64,000 nucleotides of DNA from assembly GCF_000204645.1 (NCBI RefSeq), contig NC_015422.1, positions 3,117,001-3,181,000 on the forward strand, given 5' to 3'. Position 1 is the stretch's first letter. The number at the start of each line of letters is the position of its first letter. A program made the translations under genes and the position numbers. The notes below the pieces were generated by a model that was given only the letters and a program-made list of their open reading frames with translations, made no database searches and was not told the origin of the DNA. This document shows positions 54,583-62,973 of this stretch, piece after piece. Source of the stretch: Alicycliphilus denitrificans K601 (GTDB taxonomy: Bacteria > Pseudomonadota > Gammaproteobacteria > Burkholderiales > Burkholderiaceae_C).

Positions 54583-56220
54583 TCACAACGGCCGCGCCGC
54601 CTCCACCAGCCGCTGCGTGTACGGGTGGCGCGGCGCATCCAGCACCTGCCGCACGCTGCCGCTTTCCACCACCTCGCCGTCCTTCATCACGAGGACCTCG
54701 TGCGCCATGGCGCGCACCACCGCCACGTCGTGCGTGATGAGCAGGTACGACAGCGCGCGCTCCTTCTGCAGGCGCTGCAGCAGGCCCAGCACCTGCTGCT
54801 GGATGGTCACGTCCAGCGCGCTCGTGGGCTCGTCCAGCACCAGCAGCTGCGGCTGCAGGATCAGGGCGCGCGCGATGGCCAGGCGCTGGCGCTGGCCGCC
54901 CGAGAACTCATGCGGATAGCGCGAGAGCAACCCGGGGAACTGCGCCTCGGTGAGCCCCACCTCGGCCAGCATGGCGGCCACGCGGGAGCGGCGCTCGGGG
55001 ACGGGAAGCCGGGGTTCATGCACGTGCAGGCCCTCGCCCACGATTTCCTCCACGGTCATACGCGGCGACAGCGACGAGAACGGGTCCTGGAACACCACCT
55101 GCACCTGCCGGCGCAGCAGCTGGTTGTGCGTGCTGTTGTGTTGCGCGGGCTGCTGCCAGGACTGGCCCGCCACCTGCAGTTCGCCGCGCGCGGGCAGCAG
55201 GCCCAGCAGGGCCTGGGCCAGGGTGGACTTGCCCGAGCCCGACTCGCCCACCACGCCCAGGGTGCGCGCGTGCTGGATGCGAAAGCCCACGCCCTTCACG
55301 GCCACGAACTCGCCCTTGGAAAACCAGCCGCGAAAGCCCGGCAGGGGCACGGGATAGGCCACGCTCAAGGCCCCGGCCTGCGCCGCGGGCACGGCGCCTT
55401 CGGCCGGCGCGCCCTCGGCCACGTCGCGCCGCGGCGTGCTGCCGATCAGGCGGCGCGTGTAGTCATGGCGCGGCGCGCCGAACACCTGGGCCACCGTGCC
55501 CTGCTCCACCAGCGCGCCCTGCTCCATCACCGCCACGCGGTCGGCGAAGCGGCGCACCAGGTTCAGGTCGTGCGTGATGAGCAGCACGGCCATGCCAGTC
55601 TGGCGCTGCAGGTCGGACAGCAGATCCAGGATCTGGCCGCGCAGCGTCACGTCCAGCGCCGTGGTGGGCTCGTCGGCCAGCAGCAGCCGGGGGCGGCTGG
55701 CCAGCGCCATGGCGATCATGGCGCGCTGGCGCTGCCCGCCCGAGAGCTGGTGCGGGAAGCTCCCGGCGCGCCGCGCGGGCTCGGGAATGCCCGTGCTAGC
55801 TAGCAATTCGATAGCTGCTTGCGCGCTCTGTGCTTGCGTCAGGGCCTGTTTCAGCATCAAGACCTCGGCCACCTGCTCGCCCACGGGCATGAGCGGGTTG
55901 AGCGCCGTCATGGGCTCCTGGAACACCATGGCGATGTCGCCGCCGCGCACGCCGCGCAGCTCGCGCTCGGGTAGCTGCAGCAGGTCGCGCCCCTGCATCA
56001 GCGCGCGGCCTTCGAGCTGCGCGTCGCCCGCCAGGCGCAGCAGCGCCAGCGCCGTCACCGTCTTGCCCGAGCCCGATTCGCCCACCAGCGCGAGCTTTTC
56101 GCCGGGGGCGATGTTGAAGCTCACGCCATGCACCACTTCCTTGGCGCCGAAGCGCACGCGCAGGTCCTGCACCTGCAGCAGCGGCGGTGTCTGGGGGTTC
56201 ATCGGAGCGGTGGCGCGCAT
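54583..56220 (-). CDS. yejF: Peptide ABC transporter ATP-binding protein YejF (two ATPase domains)
   Basis: A 545-residue double ATPase. The first module has GESGSGKTV near residue 41 and LSGGQRQRAMIAMALASRPRLLLADEPTTALD; the second has GESGSGKST near 320 and FSGGQRQRLAIARALILQPQLLVLDEPTSALD. It powers YejAB(E) import of peptides; in E. coli this system takes up microcin C. The ATG at 56220 lies 1 base after the yejE stop; an internal ATG at 56202 is also possible. A copy of the dispersed repeat forms part of domain 1 (around TQAQSAQAAIELLAS). Confidence 0.95.
   Translation of the reverse strand: MRATAPMNPQTPPLLQVQDLRVRFGAKEVVHGVSFNIAPGEKLALVGESGSGKTVTALALLRLAGDAQLEGRALMQGRDLLQLPERELRGVRGGDIAMVFQEPMTALNPLMPVGEQVAEVLMLKQALTQAQSAQAAIELLASTGIPEPARRAGSFPHQLSGGQRQRAMIAMALASRPRLLLADEPTTALDVTLRGQILDLLSDLQRQTGMAVLLITHDLNLVRRFADRVAVMEQGALVEQGTVAQVFGAPRHDYTRRLIGSTPRRDVAEGAPAEGAVPAAQAGALSVAYPVPLPGFRGWFSKGEFVAVKGVGFRIQHARTLGVVGESGSGKSTLAQALLGLLPARGELQVAGQSWQQPAQHNSTHNQLLRRQVQVVFQDPFSSLSPRMTVEEIVGEGLHVHEPRLPVPERRSRVAAMLAEVGLTEAQFPGLLSRYPHEFSGGQRQRLAIARALILQPQLLVLDEPTSALDVTIQQQVLGLLQRLQKERALSYLLITHDVAVVRAMAHEVLVMKDGEVVESGSVRQVLDAPRHPYTQRLVEAARPL
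55796..55842 (-). repeat. Dispersed GATAGCTGC repeat, copy 6, inside yejF
   Basis: CGATAGCTGCTTGCGCGC on the plus strand at 55809-55826, with a decayed second arm TGCTTGCG. It lies in coding sequence and encodes part of LTQAQSAQAAIELLAS between the Q-loop and signature motif of the first ATPase domain, without breaking the frame. Confidence 0.6.
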
Positions 56221-56221
56221 G

Positions 56222-57262
56222 TCAGTTCTTCCGTGGATCGAGCGCGTCGCGCAGCGCGTCGCCCATGAAGGTCAGCAGCAGCAGCGTGCTGACGAGCACG
56301 GCGAAGGTGAAGATGGAGATCCACCAGGCGTCGATGTTGTTCTTGCCCTGCGAGAGCAGCTCGCCCAGGCTGGGCGTGCCCGGCGGCACGCCCAGGCCCA
56401 GGAAGTCGAGCGAGGTGAGCGCCAGGATGGCCGCGCCCATGCGGAACGGCAGGAAGGTGACCACCGGCGTCATGCTGTTGGGCAGGATGTGGCGCCAGAT
56501 GATCTGGCCGCTCTTCACGCCCAGCGCGCGCGCGGCCTTCACGTAGTCGAGCTGGCGGTTGCGCAGGAATTCGGCGCGCACGTAGTCCGACAGCCCCATC
56601 CAGCCGAAGAGCGACAGCAGCACCAGCAGCAGCGCGATGCTGGGCGCGAACACGGCGCTGAAGATGATGAGCAGGTACAGCTCGGGCATGGAGCCCCAGA
56701 TCTCTATGAAGCGCTGGAAGGCCAGGTCGGTCTTGCCGCCGAAGAAGCCCTGCACGGCCCCTGCCGCCACGCCGAGCAGCACGCCCACCACGGTGAGGGC
56801 GATGCCGAACAGCACGCTGACGCGAAAGCCGTAGATCAGCTGCGCGAGCAGGTCGCGCCCGCGGTCGTCGGTGCCCAGCCAGTTCTCGCGCGAGGGGCCC
56901 GAGGGGTTGGGCTCCTTGGCGAAGTAGTTCAGGGTCTGCGGCCCATAGGGGTTGAGCGTGTACAGCGCCCAGTTGCCGCCCTCGCTCAGCCGCTGGCGCA
57001 CGAAGGGGTCGAGGTAGTCGGTGGGCGTCTGGAAGTCGCCGCCGAAGGTGGTCTCGGGGTAGTCCTTGAGCATGGGGAAGTAGGTCTGCCCCTCGTAGCG
57101 CACGATGAGCGGCCGGTCGTTGCTGACCAGCTCGGCCCCCAGGCTGATGACGACCAGGGTGCAGAACACCACCAGGCTCCAGAAGCCCAGGCGGTTGCGC
57201 TTGAAACGCAGCCAGGCGCGGCGCGCGGGCGACAGGGAAACCGAATCAGTCGAACTTGACAC
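56222..57262 (-). CDS. yejE: Peptide ABC transporter permease YejE
   Basis: A 346-residue inner-membrane permease (E. coli 341). It has the N-terminal helix FWSLVVFCTLVVISLGAELVS, a long periplasmic loop (DRPLIVRYEGQTYFPMLKDYPETTFGGDFQTPTDY) and NWLGTDDRGRDLLAQLIYGFRVSVLFG. The EAA-type loop is in DYVKAARALGVKSGQIIWRHILPNSMTPVV. The start is set at a GTG (57262) that overlaps the yejB end by 17 bases and follows a GGTGGA ribosome site. An ATG at 57280 is an alternative. Confidence 0.94.
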   Translation of the reverse strand: MSSSTDSVSLSPARRAWLRFKRNRLGFWSLVVFCTLVVISLGAELVSNDRPLIVRYEGQTYFPMLKDYPETTFGGDFQTPTDYLDPFVRQRLSEGGNWALYTLNPYGPQTLNYFAKEPNPSGPSRENWLGTDDRGRDLLAQLIYGFRVSVLFGIALTVVGVLLGVAAGAVQGFFGGKTDLAFQRFIEIWGSMPELYLLIIFSAVFAPSIALLLVLLSLFGWMGLSDYVRAEFLRNRQLDYVKAARALGVKSGQIIWRHILPNSMTPVVTFLPFRMGAAILALTSLDFLGLGVPPGTPSLGELLSQGKNNIDAWWISIFTFAVLVSTLLLLTFMGDALRDALDPRKN

Positions 57263-58283
57263 GCGGGTCCACCCAGACATAGCAAAGGTCGCTGACGAGC
57301 TTGGTGACAAGCCCGATCAGCGTGAACAGGTACAGCGTGCCCAGCACCACGGGGAAGTCGCGCCGGATCACGCTCTCGTAGCTCAGCAGGCCCAGGCCGT
57401 CGAGCGAGAACAGCGTCTCGATGAGCAGCGAGCCCGCGAAGAACGCGCCGATGAAGGCCGACGGAAAGCCCGTGATGATGGGGATCAGCGCGTTGCGGAA
57501 CACATGCCTGTAGAGCACCTGCCGCTCACCCAGCCCCTTGGCGCGCGCCGTGAGCACGTATTGCTTGCGGATCTCTTCGAGGAACGCGTTCTTGGTCAGC
57601 ATGGCCGTCACCGCGAAGCTGCCCGCCACCATGGCCGTGACGGGCAGCGTGATGTGCCAGAGGTAGTCCGTCACCTTGGCCCACAGGCCCAGCTCCTCCC
57701 AGTTGGCCGACGTCAGCCCGCGCAGCGGGAACCACTGCAGCTGCCCGCCGAACACCACCAGCAGCGCCACGCCCAGCACGAAGCCGGGAATGGCATAACC
57801 CACGAGGATGATGAGCGTGGTGACGAGGTCGAAGCGCGAGCCCGCGCGCACCGCCTTGGCCACGCCCAGCGGCACGGCCACCAGGTAGCTGATGAAGAAG
57901 GTCCACAGCCCCAGGCTGATGGAGACGGGCAGCTTCTCCTTGACCAGCTGCCACACGTCCTTGTTCTGGAAGAAGCTGCGCCCCAGGTCGAAGCGCGCGA
58001 ACTGGCCCAGCATCTGCACGAAGCGCTCGTGCGCGGGCTTGTCGAAGCCGTAGAGCGCCTTGATCTGCGCGAGGCGCTTGGGGTCCACGCCCTGCGCGCC
58101 GCGGTAGGCCATGCCGCCGCCCTCGCCGCCGCCACCCATGCCGGCCACGCCGGCCTTGGCCTCGGCCAGGTACTGCTCCACCGGGCCGCCGGGCACGAAC
58201 TGGATCACCACGAAGGTCAGCAGCAGCACGCCCAGCAGCGTGGGCAGCATGAGCAGGATGCGCTTGAGGATGTAGGCGAACAT
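57246..58283 (-). CDS. yejB: Peptide ABC transporter permease YejB
   Basis: A 345-residue permease. It has the start MFAYILKRILLMLPTLLGVLLLTFVVIQFVPGGPVEQYL, typical of DppB/YejB, a cytoplasm-facing region with Gly-rich GMGGGGEGGG, and the EAA-type loop (KQYVLTARAKGLGERQVLYRHVFRNALIPIITGFPSAFIGAFFAGSLLIETLF). It pairs with YejE. It lies 17 bases after the ICMT-like gene. Confidence 0.95.
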   Translation of the reverse strand: MFAYILKRILLMLPTLLGVLLLTFVVIQFVPGGPVEQYLAEAKAGVAGMGGGGEGGGMAYRGAQGVDPKRLAQIKALYGFDKPAHERFVQMLGQFARFDLGRSFFQNKDVWQLVKEKLPVSISLGLWTFFISYLVAVPLGVAKAVRAGSRFDLVTTLIILVGYAIPGFVLGVALLVVFGGQLQWFPLRGLTSANWEELGLWAKVTDYLWHITLPVTAMVAGSFAVTAMLTKNAFLEEIRKQYVLTARAKGLGERQVLYRHVFRNALIPIITGFPSAFIGAFFAGSLLIETLFSLDGLGLLSYESVIRRDFPVVLGTLYLFTLIGLVTKLVSDLCYVWVDPRVKFD

Positions 58284-58300
58284 GGCGGCCGATTATGGGT

Positions 58301-58762
58301 TTAGATCCAGCGCCGCACCCGCTGCAGGTAGCGCTGGTACGGCTCCCCGAACAGAGCGCGCAGCGCCCGCTCCTCCGGCAGGATCTGGAAGCGCGTGATG
58401 TAGGCCACGAACACCGCCAGCGCCAGCAGCGACAGCGGGCTGCCCAGGTACGCGCACCACGCCAGCAGTTGCACGGCCATGCCCAGGTACATGGGGTTGC
58501 GCGTGAAACGGTACGGCCCGGACTGCACCACGGTGCTGGCGCGCCCGGGCGCCAGCGGGTTGGGCGTGGTGCCGTGCCGGCGGAACGTCCACAGCCCCCA
58601 CAGCTCCAGGGCCAGCCCCGCGGACGCCAGCACGGCCACCAGCGCCAGCCGCCCCGGCATCTGCAGCGCAAGGGCGGGCGCGGCGCGGGCCAGCCACCAT
58701 GCCAGGCCGGCGCAGGCCAGGCCAATGACCGGCGGGGGAATCTTGTGTTCCAGGTTGAACAT
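58301..58762 (-). CDS. Isoprenylcysteine carboxyl methyltransferase-like (PEMT/ICMT family) membrane protein
   Basis: A 153-residue membrane protein with about four helices. The C-terminal ICMT/PEMT signature is VVQSGPYRFTRNPMYLGMAVQLLAWCAYLG, then FQILPEERALRALFGEPYQRYLQRVRRW; RNPMY and EE contribute to SAM binding. Such proteins methylate lipids or membrane thiols; the substrate is unknown. It lies between yejA and yejB, splitting an otherwise standard yejABEF operon. I do not know whether this is lineage-wide. Confidence 0.88.
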   Translation of the reverse strand: MFNLEHKIPPPVIGLACAGLAWWLARAAPALALQMPGRLALVAVLASAGLALELWGLWTFRRHGTTPNPLAPGRASTVVQSGPYRFTRNPMYLGMAVQLLAWCAYLGSPLSLLALAVFVAYITRFQILPEERALRALFGEPYQRYLQRVRRWI

Positions 58763-58765
58763 TTA

Positions 58766-58818
58766 AGTAAAAACAGTGCGAAAGCCTTGCCAGTAAAGCG
58801 CTACCAGCTATGGTTTTT
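58766..58818 (-). repeat. Dispersed GATAGCTGC repeat, copy 7, including the yejA stop codon
   Basis: Read leftward: AAAAACCATAGCTGGTAGCG, then a decayed second arm ending in GTTTTT. The TAG inside CATAGCTGG is the yejA stop codon (58808-58810), so the repeat starts within the last codons of yejA. Confidence 0.65.
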
Positions 58819-60631
58819 GCGCCCACCAGGTATCTACCACCCACATCTCGCCCGGCGAGTACGGCGGCACCACCTGCGGGCGCGCCAGGCGCCAGGCGTT
58901 ATAGACCATGCGGTGCGTGGGCGCCGACCATTGGGGTATCAGGTAATGCTCGTGGGCGATGATGCGGTCCAGCGCGTGGCAGGCGGGCAGCACCTGATCG
59001 AGCGTCCTGGCCGACACCATGGCGCGGATCGCGGCGTCCACGGCCGGGTTCTTCACGCCGGGGAAGTTGCCCGAATCCTCCTGGTCCGCCGCCTGGCTGC
59101 CGAACAGGTCGGCAAATTCCTGGCCCGGGTTGTTCGTGCCCTGGTAGGCGATGGTGGTGATGTCGAAGTCGAACTTCTGCAGCCGCTGCTGGTACAACGC
59201 AAAGTCCACCGAGCGGAACCTGAGCGTGATGCCCAGCTTGGCCAGGTTGCGCTGCCAGGACGAGAGCGTGCGCACGCCGCCCTCGCTGCTGTCCATGTAC
59301 TCCAGCACGAAGGGCTCGCCCCGGGCGTTGCGCAAGGCGCCGTCCTTGACTTCCCAGCCCGCATCGCGCAAAAGCGCCTGGGCGCGGCGCAGATGCGTGC
59401 GCAGGGCCATGGCGTCCGCGGTCACGGGCGGCTCGAACATGGGGCCGAACACCTCGGGCGGCAGCTCCTTGCGCCAGGGCTTCAGCAGGGCCAGCTCCGC
59501 GGGCGTGGGGTTGCCGTGCGTCTCGCACATGGTGTTGCCGAAGATGCCGTGCACGCGCTGGTAGGCGCCGTAGAACAGCTGGCGGCTCATCCACTCGAAG
59601 TCGAACGCCAGGCCCAGCGCCTCGCGCACGCGCCGGTCCGCCAGCAGCGGGCGGCGGGTGTTGAGCACATAGCTCTGGAAGCCCGTGGGCAGCTTGTTCG
59701 GGAACTCGGCCTTGACCAGCTCGCCCGTGTCGAACTTCTTGCCGTTCACGCGCCGCGCCCAGTCGCCGGCGCTGAAGAAACGCATCAGGTCGAACTCGCC
59801 GGCCTTCAGCGCCTCCAGGCGCGCCGTGTTGTCCTTGTAGATCTTGATCAGCACGCGGTCGAAATTGGCCGTGCCGCGGCGCACGGGCAGGTCGCGCGCC
59901 CAGTACTGCGGGTCGCGCACGTAGGTGATGTCCTTGCCGAAGTTCACCGGGCCGATGCGGTACGGCCCGCTGCCGATGGGAATGTCCATCACCACCTGGT
60001 CGAAGGGCTTGGGCTTGCCATCCTCGCCCAGGCCCCAGTCGCGGCTGAACACGGGCAGGCCGCCCACGGTGAGCGGCAGCTCGCGGTTGGGCTTGTGGAA
60101 GCGGTAGCGCACCGTGCGGTCATCGAGCACGTCCACGCCGGCCACCTCGATGAGCATGGTCTTGTACGCGGGCGAGGTGTACGGGCCCACCAGCGTGTCG
60201 AAGCTGTGCTTGACGTCCATGGCAAGCACCGGCTTGCCGTTGTGAAAGCGCGCCTCGGGCCGCAGGCGGAAGGTGGCCGACAGGCCATCCGGCGCCACCG
60301 CCACGTCCTCGGCCAGCAGGCCGTAGCCCGTGGCGGTCTCGGCCAGCGAGCCGGAAAGCAGCGTGTCGAACATCAGCGCCGACAGGTAGGCCGGCGCGTT
60401 GCCGCGGATGGTGAAGGGGTTGTACTTGTCGAACGTGGAGGCGCGCAGGTTGCTCACCAGGCGCAGCTCGCCCCCCTTGGGCGCGCCGGGGTTCACGTAG
60501 GGCAGGTGGTCGAAGCCAGCCGGCAGCGCCGGTTCGCCCCACATGGCATAGGCATGCGCAGCACGCGCGGGCGAGCCGGAGTACAGGGCCAGGCACAGGA
60601 GGGACAGTGAACAGATCAGCCGATACCGCAT
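58808..60631 (-). CDS. yejA: Peptide ABC transporter substrate-binding protein YejA
   Basis: A 607-residue extracellular solute-binding protein of family 5. The signal peptide [24 protein letters not shown] (cleavage ARA-AHA) is followed by [51 protein letters not shown]. Later segments are [33 protein letters not shown] and [38 protein letters not shown], typical of YejA. The ATG at 60631 fits the signal peptide; one 15 bases upstream is possible. First gene of the yej operon, divergent from fabI with only 45 bases between starts. Confidence 0.95.
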   Translation of the reverse strand: MRYRLICSLSLLCLALYSGSPARAAHAYAMWGEPALPAGFDHLPYVNPGAPKGGELRLVSNLRASTFDKYNPFTIRGNAPAYLSALMFDTLLSGSLAETATGYGLLAEDVAVAPDGLSATFRLRPEARFHNGKPVLAMDVKHSFDTLVGPYTSPAYKTMLIEVAGVDVLDDRTVRYRFHKPNRELPLTVGGLPVFSRDWGLGEDGKPKPFDQVVMDIPIGSGPYRIGPVNFGKDITYVRDPQYWARDLPVRRGTANFDRVLIKIYKDNTARLEALKAGEFDLMRFFSAGDWARRVNGKKFDTGELVKAEFPNKLPTGFQSYVLNTRRPLLADRRVREALGLAFDFEWMSRQLFYGAYQRVHGIFGNTMCETHGNPTPAELALLKPWRKELPPEVFGPMFEPPVTADAMALRTHLRRAQALLRDAGWEVKDGALRNARGEPFVLEYMDSSEGGVRTLSSWQRNLAKLGITLRFRSVDFALYQQRLQKFDFDITTIAYQGTNNPGQEFADLFGSQAADQEDSGNFPGVKNPAVDAAIRAMVSARTLDQVLPACHALDRIIAHEHYLIPQWSAPTHRMVYNAWRLARPQVVPPYSPGEMWVVDTWWAQKP

Positions 60632-60676
60632 GCGACAATTCTGCATTACACACACCGCATCCTCAGGAGAACAACA

Positions 60677-61477
60677 ATGGGTTTCCTCGCCGGCAAGAAA
60701 CTGCTCATCACGGGCGTGCTGTCCAACCGCTCCATCGCCTACGGCATCGCCCGCGCCTGCCACCAGCAGGGGGCCGAGCTGGCCTTCAGCTACGTGGGCG
60801 AGCGCTTCAAGGACCGCATCAGCGAGTTCGCCGCCGAATTCGGCTCCAAGCTCGTCTTCGACTGCGACGTGGCCGACGACGCGCAGATCGAGAAGATGTT
60901 CGAGGACCTGGGCGCCGCCTGGGGCAAATTCGACGGCTTCGTGCACAGCATCGGCTTCGCGCCGCGCGAGGCCATCGCGGGCAACTTCCTCGAAGGCCTC
61001 TCGCGCGAGGGCTTCCGCATCGCGCACGACATCAGCGCCTACAGCTTCCCGGCCATGGCCAAGGCCGCCCTGCCCTACCTGAACGACAAGTCGTCGCTGC
61101 TCACGCTGAGCTACCTGGGCGCGCTGCGCTCCATCCCCAACTACAACACCATGGGCCTGGCCAAGGCCAGCCTGGAGGCCAGCGTACGCTACCTGGCCGA
61201 GGCCGTGGGCCGCACGCAGGATGGCCGCGCCATCCGCGCCAACGGCATCAGCGCCGGCCCCATCAAGACCCTGGCCGCCAGCGGCATCAAGGACTTCGGC
61301 AAGCTGCTCGGCCGCGTGGCCGACGCCGCCCCGCTGCGCCGCAACGTGACCATCGAGGATGTGGGCAACGTGGCGGCCTTCCTGCTGTCGGACCTGGCCA
61401 GCGGCGTGACGGCCGAGATCACCTACGTGGACGGCGGCTTCAGCCAGACGGCGGGACTGAGCGCCGATCAGGTGTAA
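60677..61477 (+). CDS. fabI: Enoyl-[acyl-carrier-protein] reductase FabI
   Basis: A 266-residue SDR-type enoyl-ACP reductase, the last step of each fatty-acid elongation cycle and the target of triclosan. The NAD-binding start is [25 protein letters not shown]. Catalytic Y146, Y156 and K163 occur at the same numbers as in E. coli FabI ([15 protein letters not shown]). The end has [14 protein letters not shown]. An AGGAG ribosome site lies 7 bases before the ATG. A strong terminator follows. Confidence 0.97.
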   Translation: MGFLAGKKLLITGVLSNRSIAYGIARACHQQGAELAFSYVGERFKDRISEFAAEFGSKLVFDCDVADDAQIEKMFEDLGAAWGKFDGFVHSIGFAPREAIAGNFLEGLSREGFRIAHDISAYSFPAMAKAALPYLNDKSSLLTLSYLGALRSIPNYNTMGLAKASLEASVRYLAEAVGRTQDGRAIRANGISAGPIKTLAASGIKDFGKLLGRVADAAPLRRNVTIEDVGNVAAFLLSDLASGVTAEITYVDGGFSQTAGLSADQV

Positions 61478-61491
61478 GGCACACCCGCAGG

Positions 61492-61527
61492 AAAGCCCCG
61501 CTGGTTTCGCGGCCAGCGGGGCTTTTC
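61492..61527 (+). terminator. Rho-independent terminator of fabI
   Basis: Arms AAAGCCCCGCTGG (61492-61504) and CCAGCGGGGCTTT (61513-61525) pair perfectly around an 8-base loop and end in TTTTC. It lies 14 bases after the fabI stop. Confidence 0.93.
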
Positions 61528-61572
61528 TACGCTGGCAAGGGCTCTCCCATCCATCGCTGCCGCCCCGAAAGA

Positions 61573-62481
61573 ATGAAAAACCGGAACAAGGCCACCCTGA
61601 TCGGGCTGGTCGCCATCTTCTTGTGGAGCGCCATCGTCGGCCTGATTCGCAGCGTCAGCGACCACCTCGGGCCGACGGGCGGGGCAGCCATGATGTACAG
61701 CGTGGCCTCGGTGTTCTTGCTGCTGTCGGTGGGCTGGGTCGGGCTGCGCGAGTTTCCCCGGCGCTACCTGGCCTGGGGCAGCCTGCTGTTCGTGGCCTAC
61801 GAGCTGTGCCTGTCCTTGTCCATCGGCTATGCCGACACCAGCCGCCAGGCCATCGAGGTGGGCATGGTCAACTACCTGTGGCCCACCTTCACCATCGTCG
61901 CGGCCATCCTGTTCAACCGGCAGAGGGCCAACTTTCTGATCGTCCCCGGGTTCGTGCTGTCCATCATCGGCATCGGCTGGGTGCTGGGCGGCGAGCAGGG
62001 GTTCGACCTGCCCGGCATGCTGGACAACGTGCAGGACAACCCGCTGAGCTACGGCCTGGCCTTCGCTGGCGCGCTGATCTGGGCGGCCTACTGCACGGTG
62101 ACGGCCAGGATCGCGTGCGGCAAGAACGGCGTCACGCTCTTCTTCGTGCTGGTGTCCGTGGCGCTGTGGGCCAAGTACCTGGTCGAAGGCGGCGGGGCCA
62201 TGGCGTTCGGCTTCGAGGCCGTCGTCTACCTGGTGCTGGCCGCCGCGGCCATGGGCTTTGGCTACGGGGCCTGGAACGTGGGCATCCTGCACGGCAACGT
62301 GACCATCCTAGCCGGCGCCTCGTACTTCATCCCGGTCTTCTCCGCGGCCCTCTCCATGCTGCTGCTGCGCACGCCGCTGTCCCTGGCCTTCTGGCAGGGC
62401 GCGGCCATGGTGTGCGGCGGCGCGATCCTGTGCTGGCTGGCCACGCGCGGGCCGCGCGCGAAGCAGGCCCGAACCCGCTGA
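61573..62481 (+). CDS. yddG: Aromatic amino acid exporter YddG (DMT/EamA family)
   Basis: A 302-residue drug/metabolite transporter with ten hydrophobic helices in two EamA repeats. It closely follows E. coli YddG: KATLIGLVAIFLWSAIVGLIRSVSDHLGPTGGAAMMYS, RQAIEVGMVNYLWPTFTIVAAILFNRQ, ALIWAAYCTVTARIA, YGAWNVGILHGNVTILAGASYFIPV and FWQGAAMVCGGAILCWLATR. It would export phenylalanine, tyrosine, tryptophan and related compounds. The ATG at 61573 gives MKNRNKATLIG. It is transcribed alone, between two terminators. Confidence 0.92.
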   Translation: MKNRNKATLIGLVAIFLWSAIVGLIRSVSDHLGPTGGAAMMYSVASVFLLLSVGWVGLREFPRRYLAWGSLLFVAYELCLSLSIGYADTSRQAIEVGMVNYLWPTFTIVAAILFNRQRANFLIVPGFVLSIIGIGWVLGGEQGFDLPGMLDNVQDNPLSYGLAFAGALIWAAYCTVTARIACGKNGVTLFFVLVSVALWAKYLVEGGGAMAFGFEAVVYLVLAAAAMGFGYGAWNVGILHGNVTILAGASYFIPVFSAALSMLLLRTPLSLAFWQGAAMVCGGAILCWLATRGPRAKQARTR

Positions 62482-62488
62482 ACAGATG

Positions 62489-62510
62489 AAAAAGCCGGGG
62501 GCTTCCCGGC
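62489..62510 (-). terminator. Rho-independent terminator between yddG and the YdcH gene
   Basis: Arms GCCGGG (62494-62499) and CCCGGC (62505-62510). Leftward they lead into five Ts (A tract 62489-62493), ending the YdcH-type gene. It may also serve yddG in the other direction. Confidence 0.75.
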
Positions 62511-62540
62511 TGGTTGGCTGGCTGGCTGGCGGGCCAGGAA

Positions 62541-62765
62541 TCAGGCCTGCGCGCCCTCCAGGCGGCGCAGATGGGCGTAGATCTGGTCCTTGAGCAGCAG
62601 CTTTTCCTTCTTCAGCGTTTCGATCTCCTGCATCGTGGCCGCGACGATGCGCGCCTCCATATTCTTGATGCGCTGGTCGAGCTCATTGTGTTTGTCAAAC
62701 AGCCGGGTGAAGTGCAGGTCCTGGCCCTTGATCTTGGTAATCAGGTCGCGGTACTCGGGAAACAT
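62541..62765 (-). CDS. YdcH/DUF465 family small protein
   Basis: A 74-residue helical protein: MFPEYRDLITKIKGQDLHFTRLFDKHNELDQRIKNMEARI followed by ETLKKEKLLLKDQIYAHLRR. The FxxLFDxHxxLDxxI pattern and KLxLKDxI are DUF465 (YdcH) marks. The family forms small coiled coils of unknown function. The start at 62765 has an AAGGAG ribosome site 5-6 bases upstream, which favours it over an ATG 27 bases earlier. Confidence 0.92.
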   Translation of the reverse strand: MFPEYRDLITKIKGQDLHFTRLFDKHNELDQRIKNMEARIVAATMQEIETLKKEKLLLKDQIYAHLRRLEGAQA

Positions 62766-62973
62766 CGGTGCTCCTTGGGTGGTGGTTGACATATACAGTT
62801 TACGGGTTTACCCCCCGCCGCCGCCAAGGCGGCTGCATGAGCAATTGACTTAGGGGAAGCGGCGAGCACCGCCATGGCGAACGCCGCGCCAGCCCATCAG
62901 CCCAGGACAAGCAATGCGCCCCACCCTCCCAGGCCCGCTCGAAGGCGGCCATGCTCCTTGGTGCGTTTTTCGC
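62766..62973. other. Intergenic region, YdcH and LigE genes
   Basis: 208 bases. It holds a GC-rich hairpin CCGCC-GCCAAGG-CGGCT near 62818-62832 and an AT-richer promoter-like part near 62785-62805 (TTGACATATACAG on the plus strand). No confident promoter pair could be fixed for either gene. Confidence 0.3.

Noticed and set aside
62510..62532. GGCTG tandem microrepeat after yddG
   Set aside because: Only about four imperfect units in an intergenic spot next to a terminator; no functional hint.
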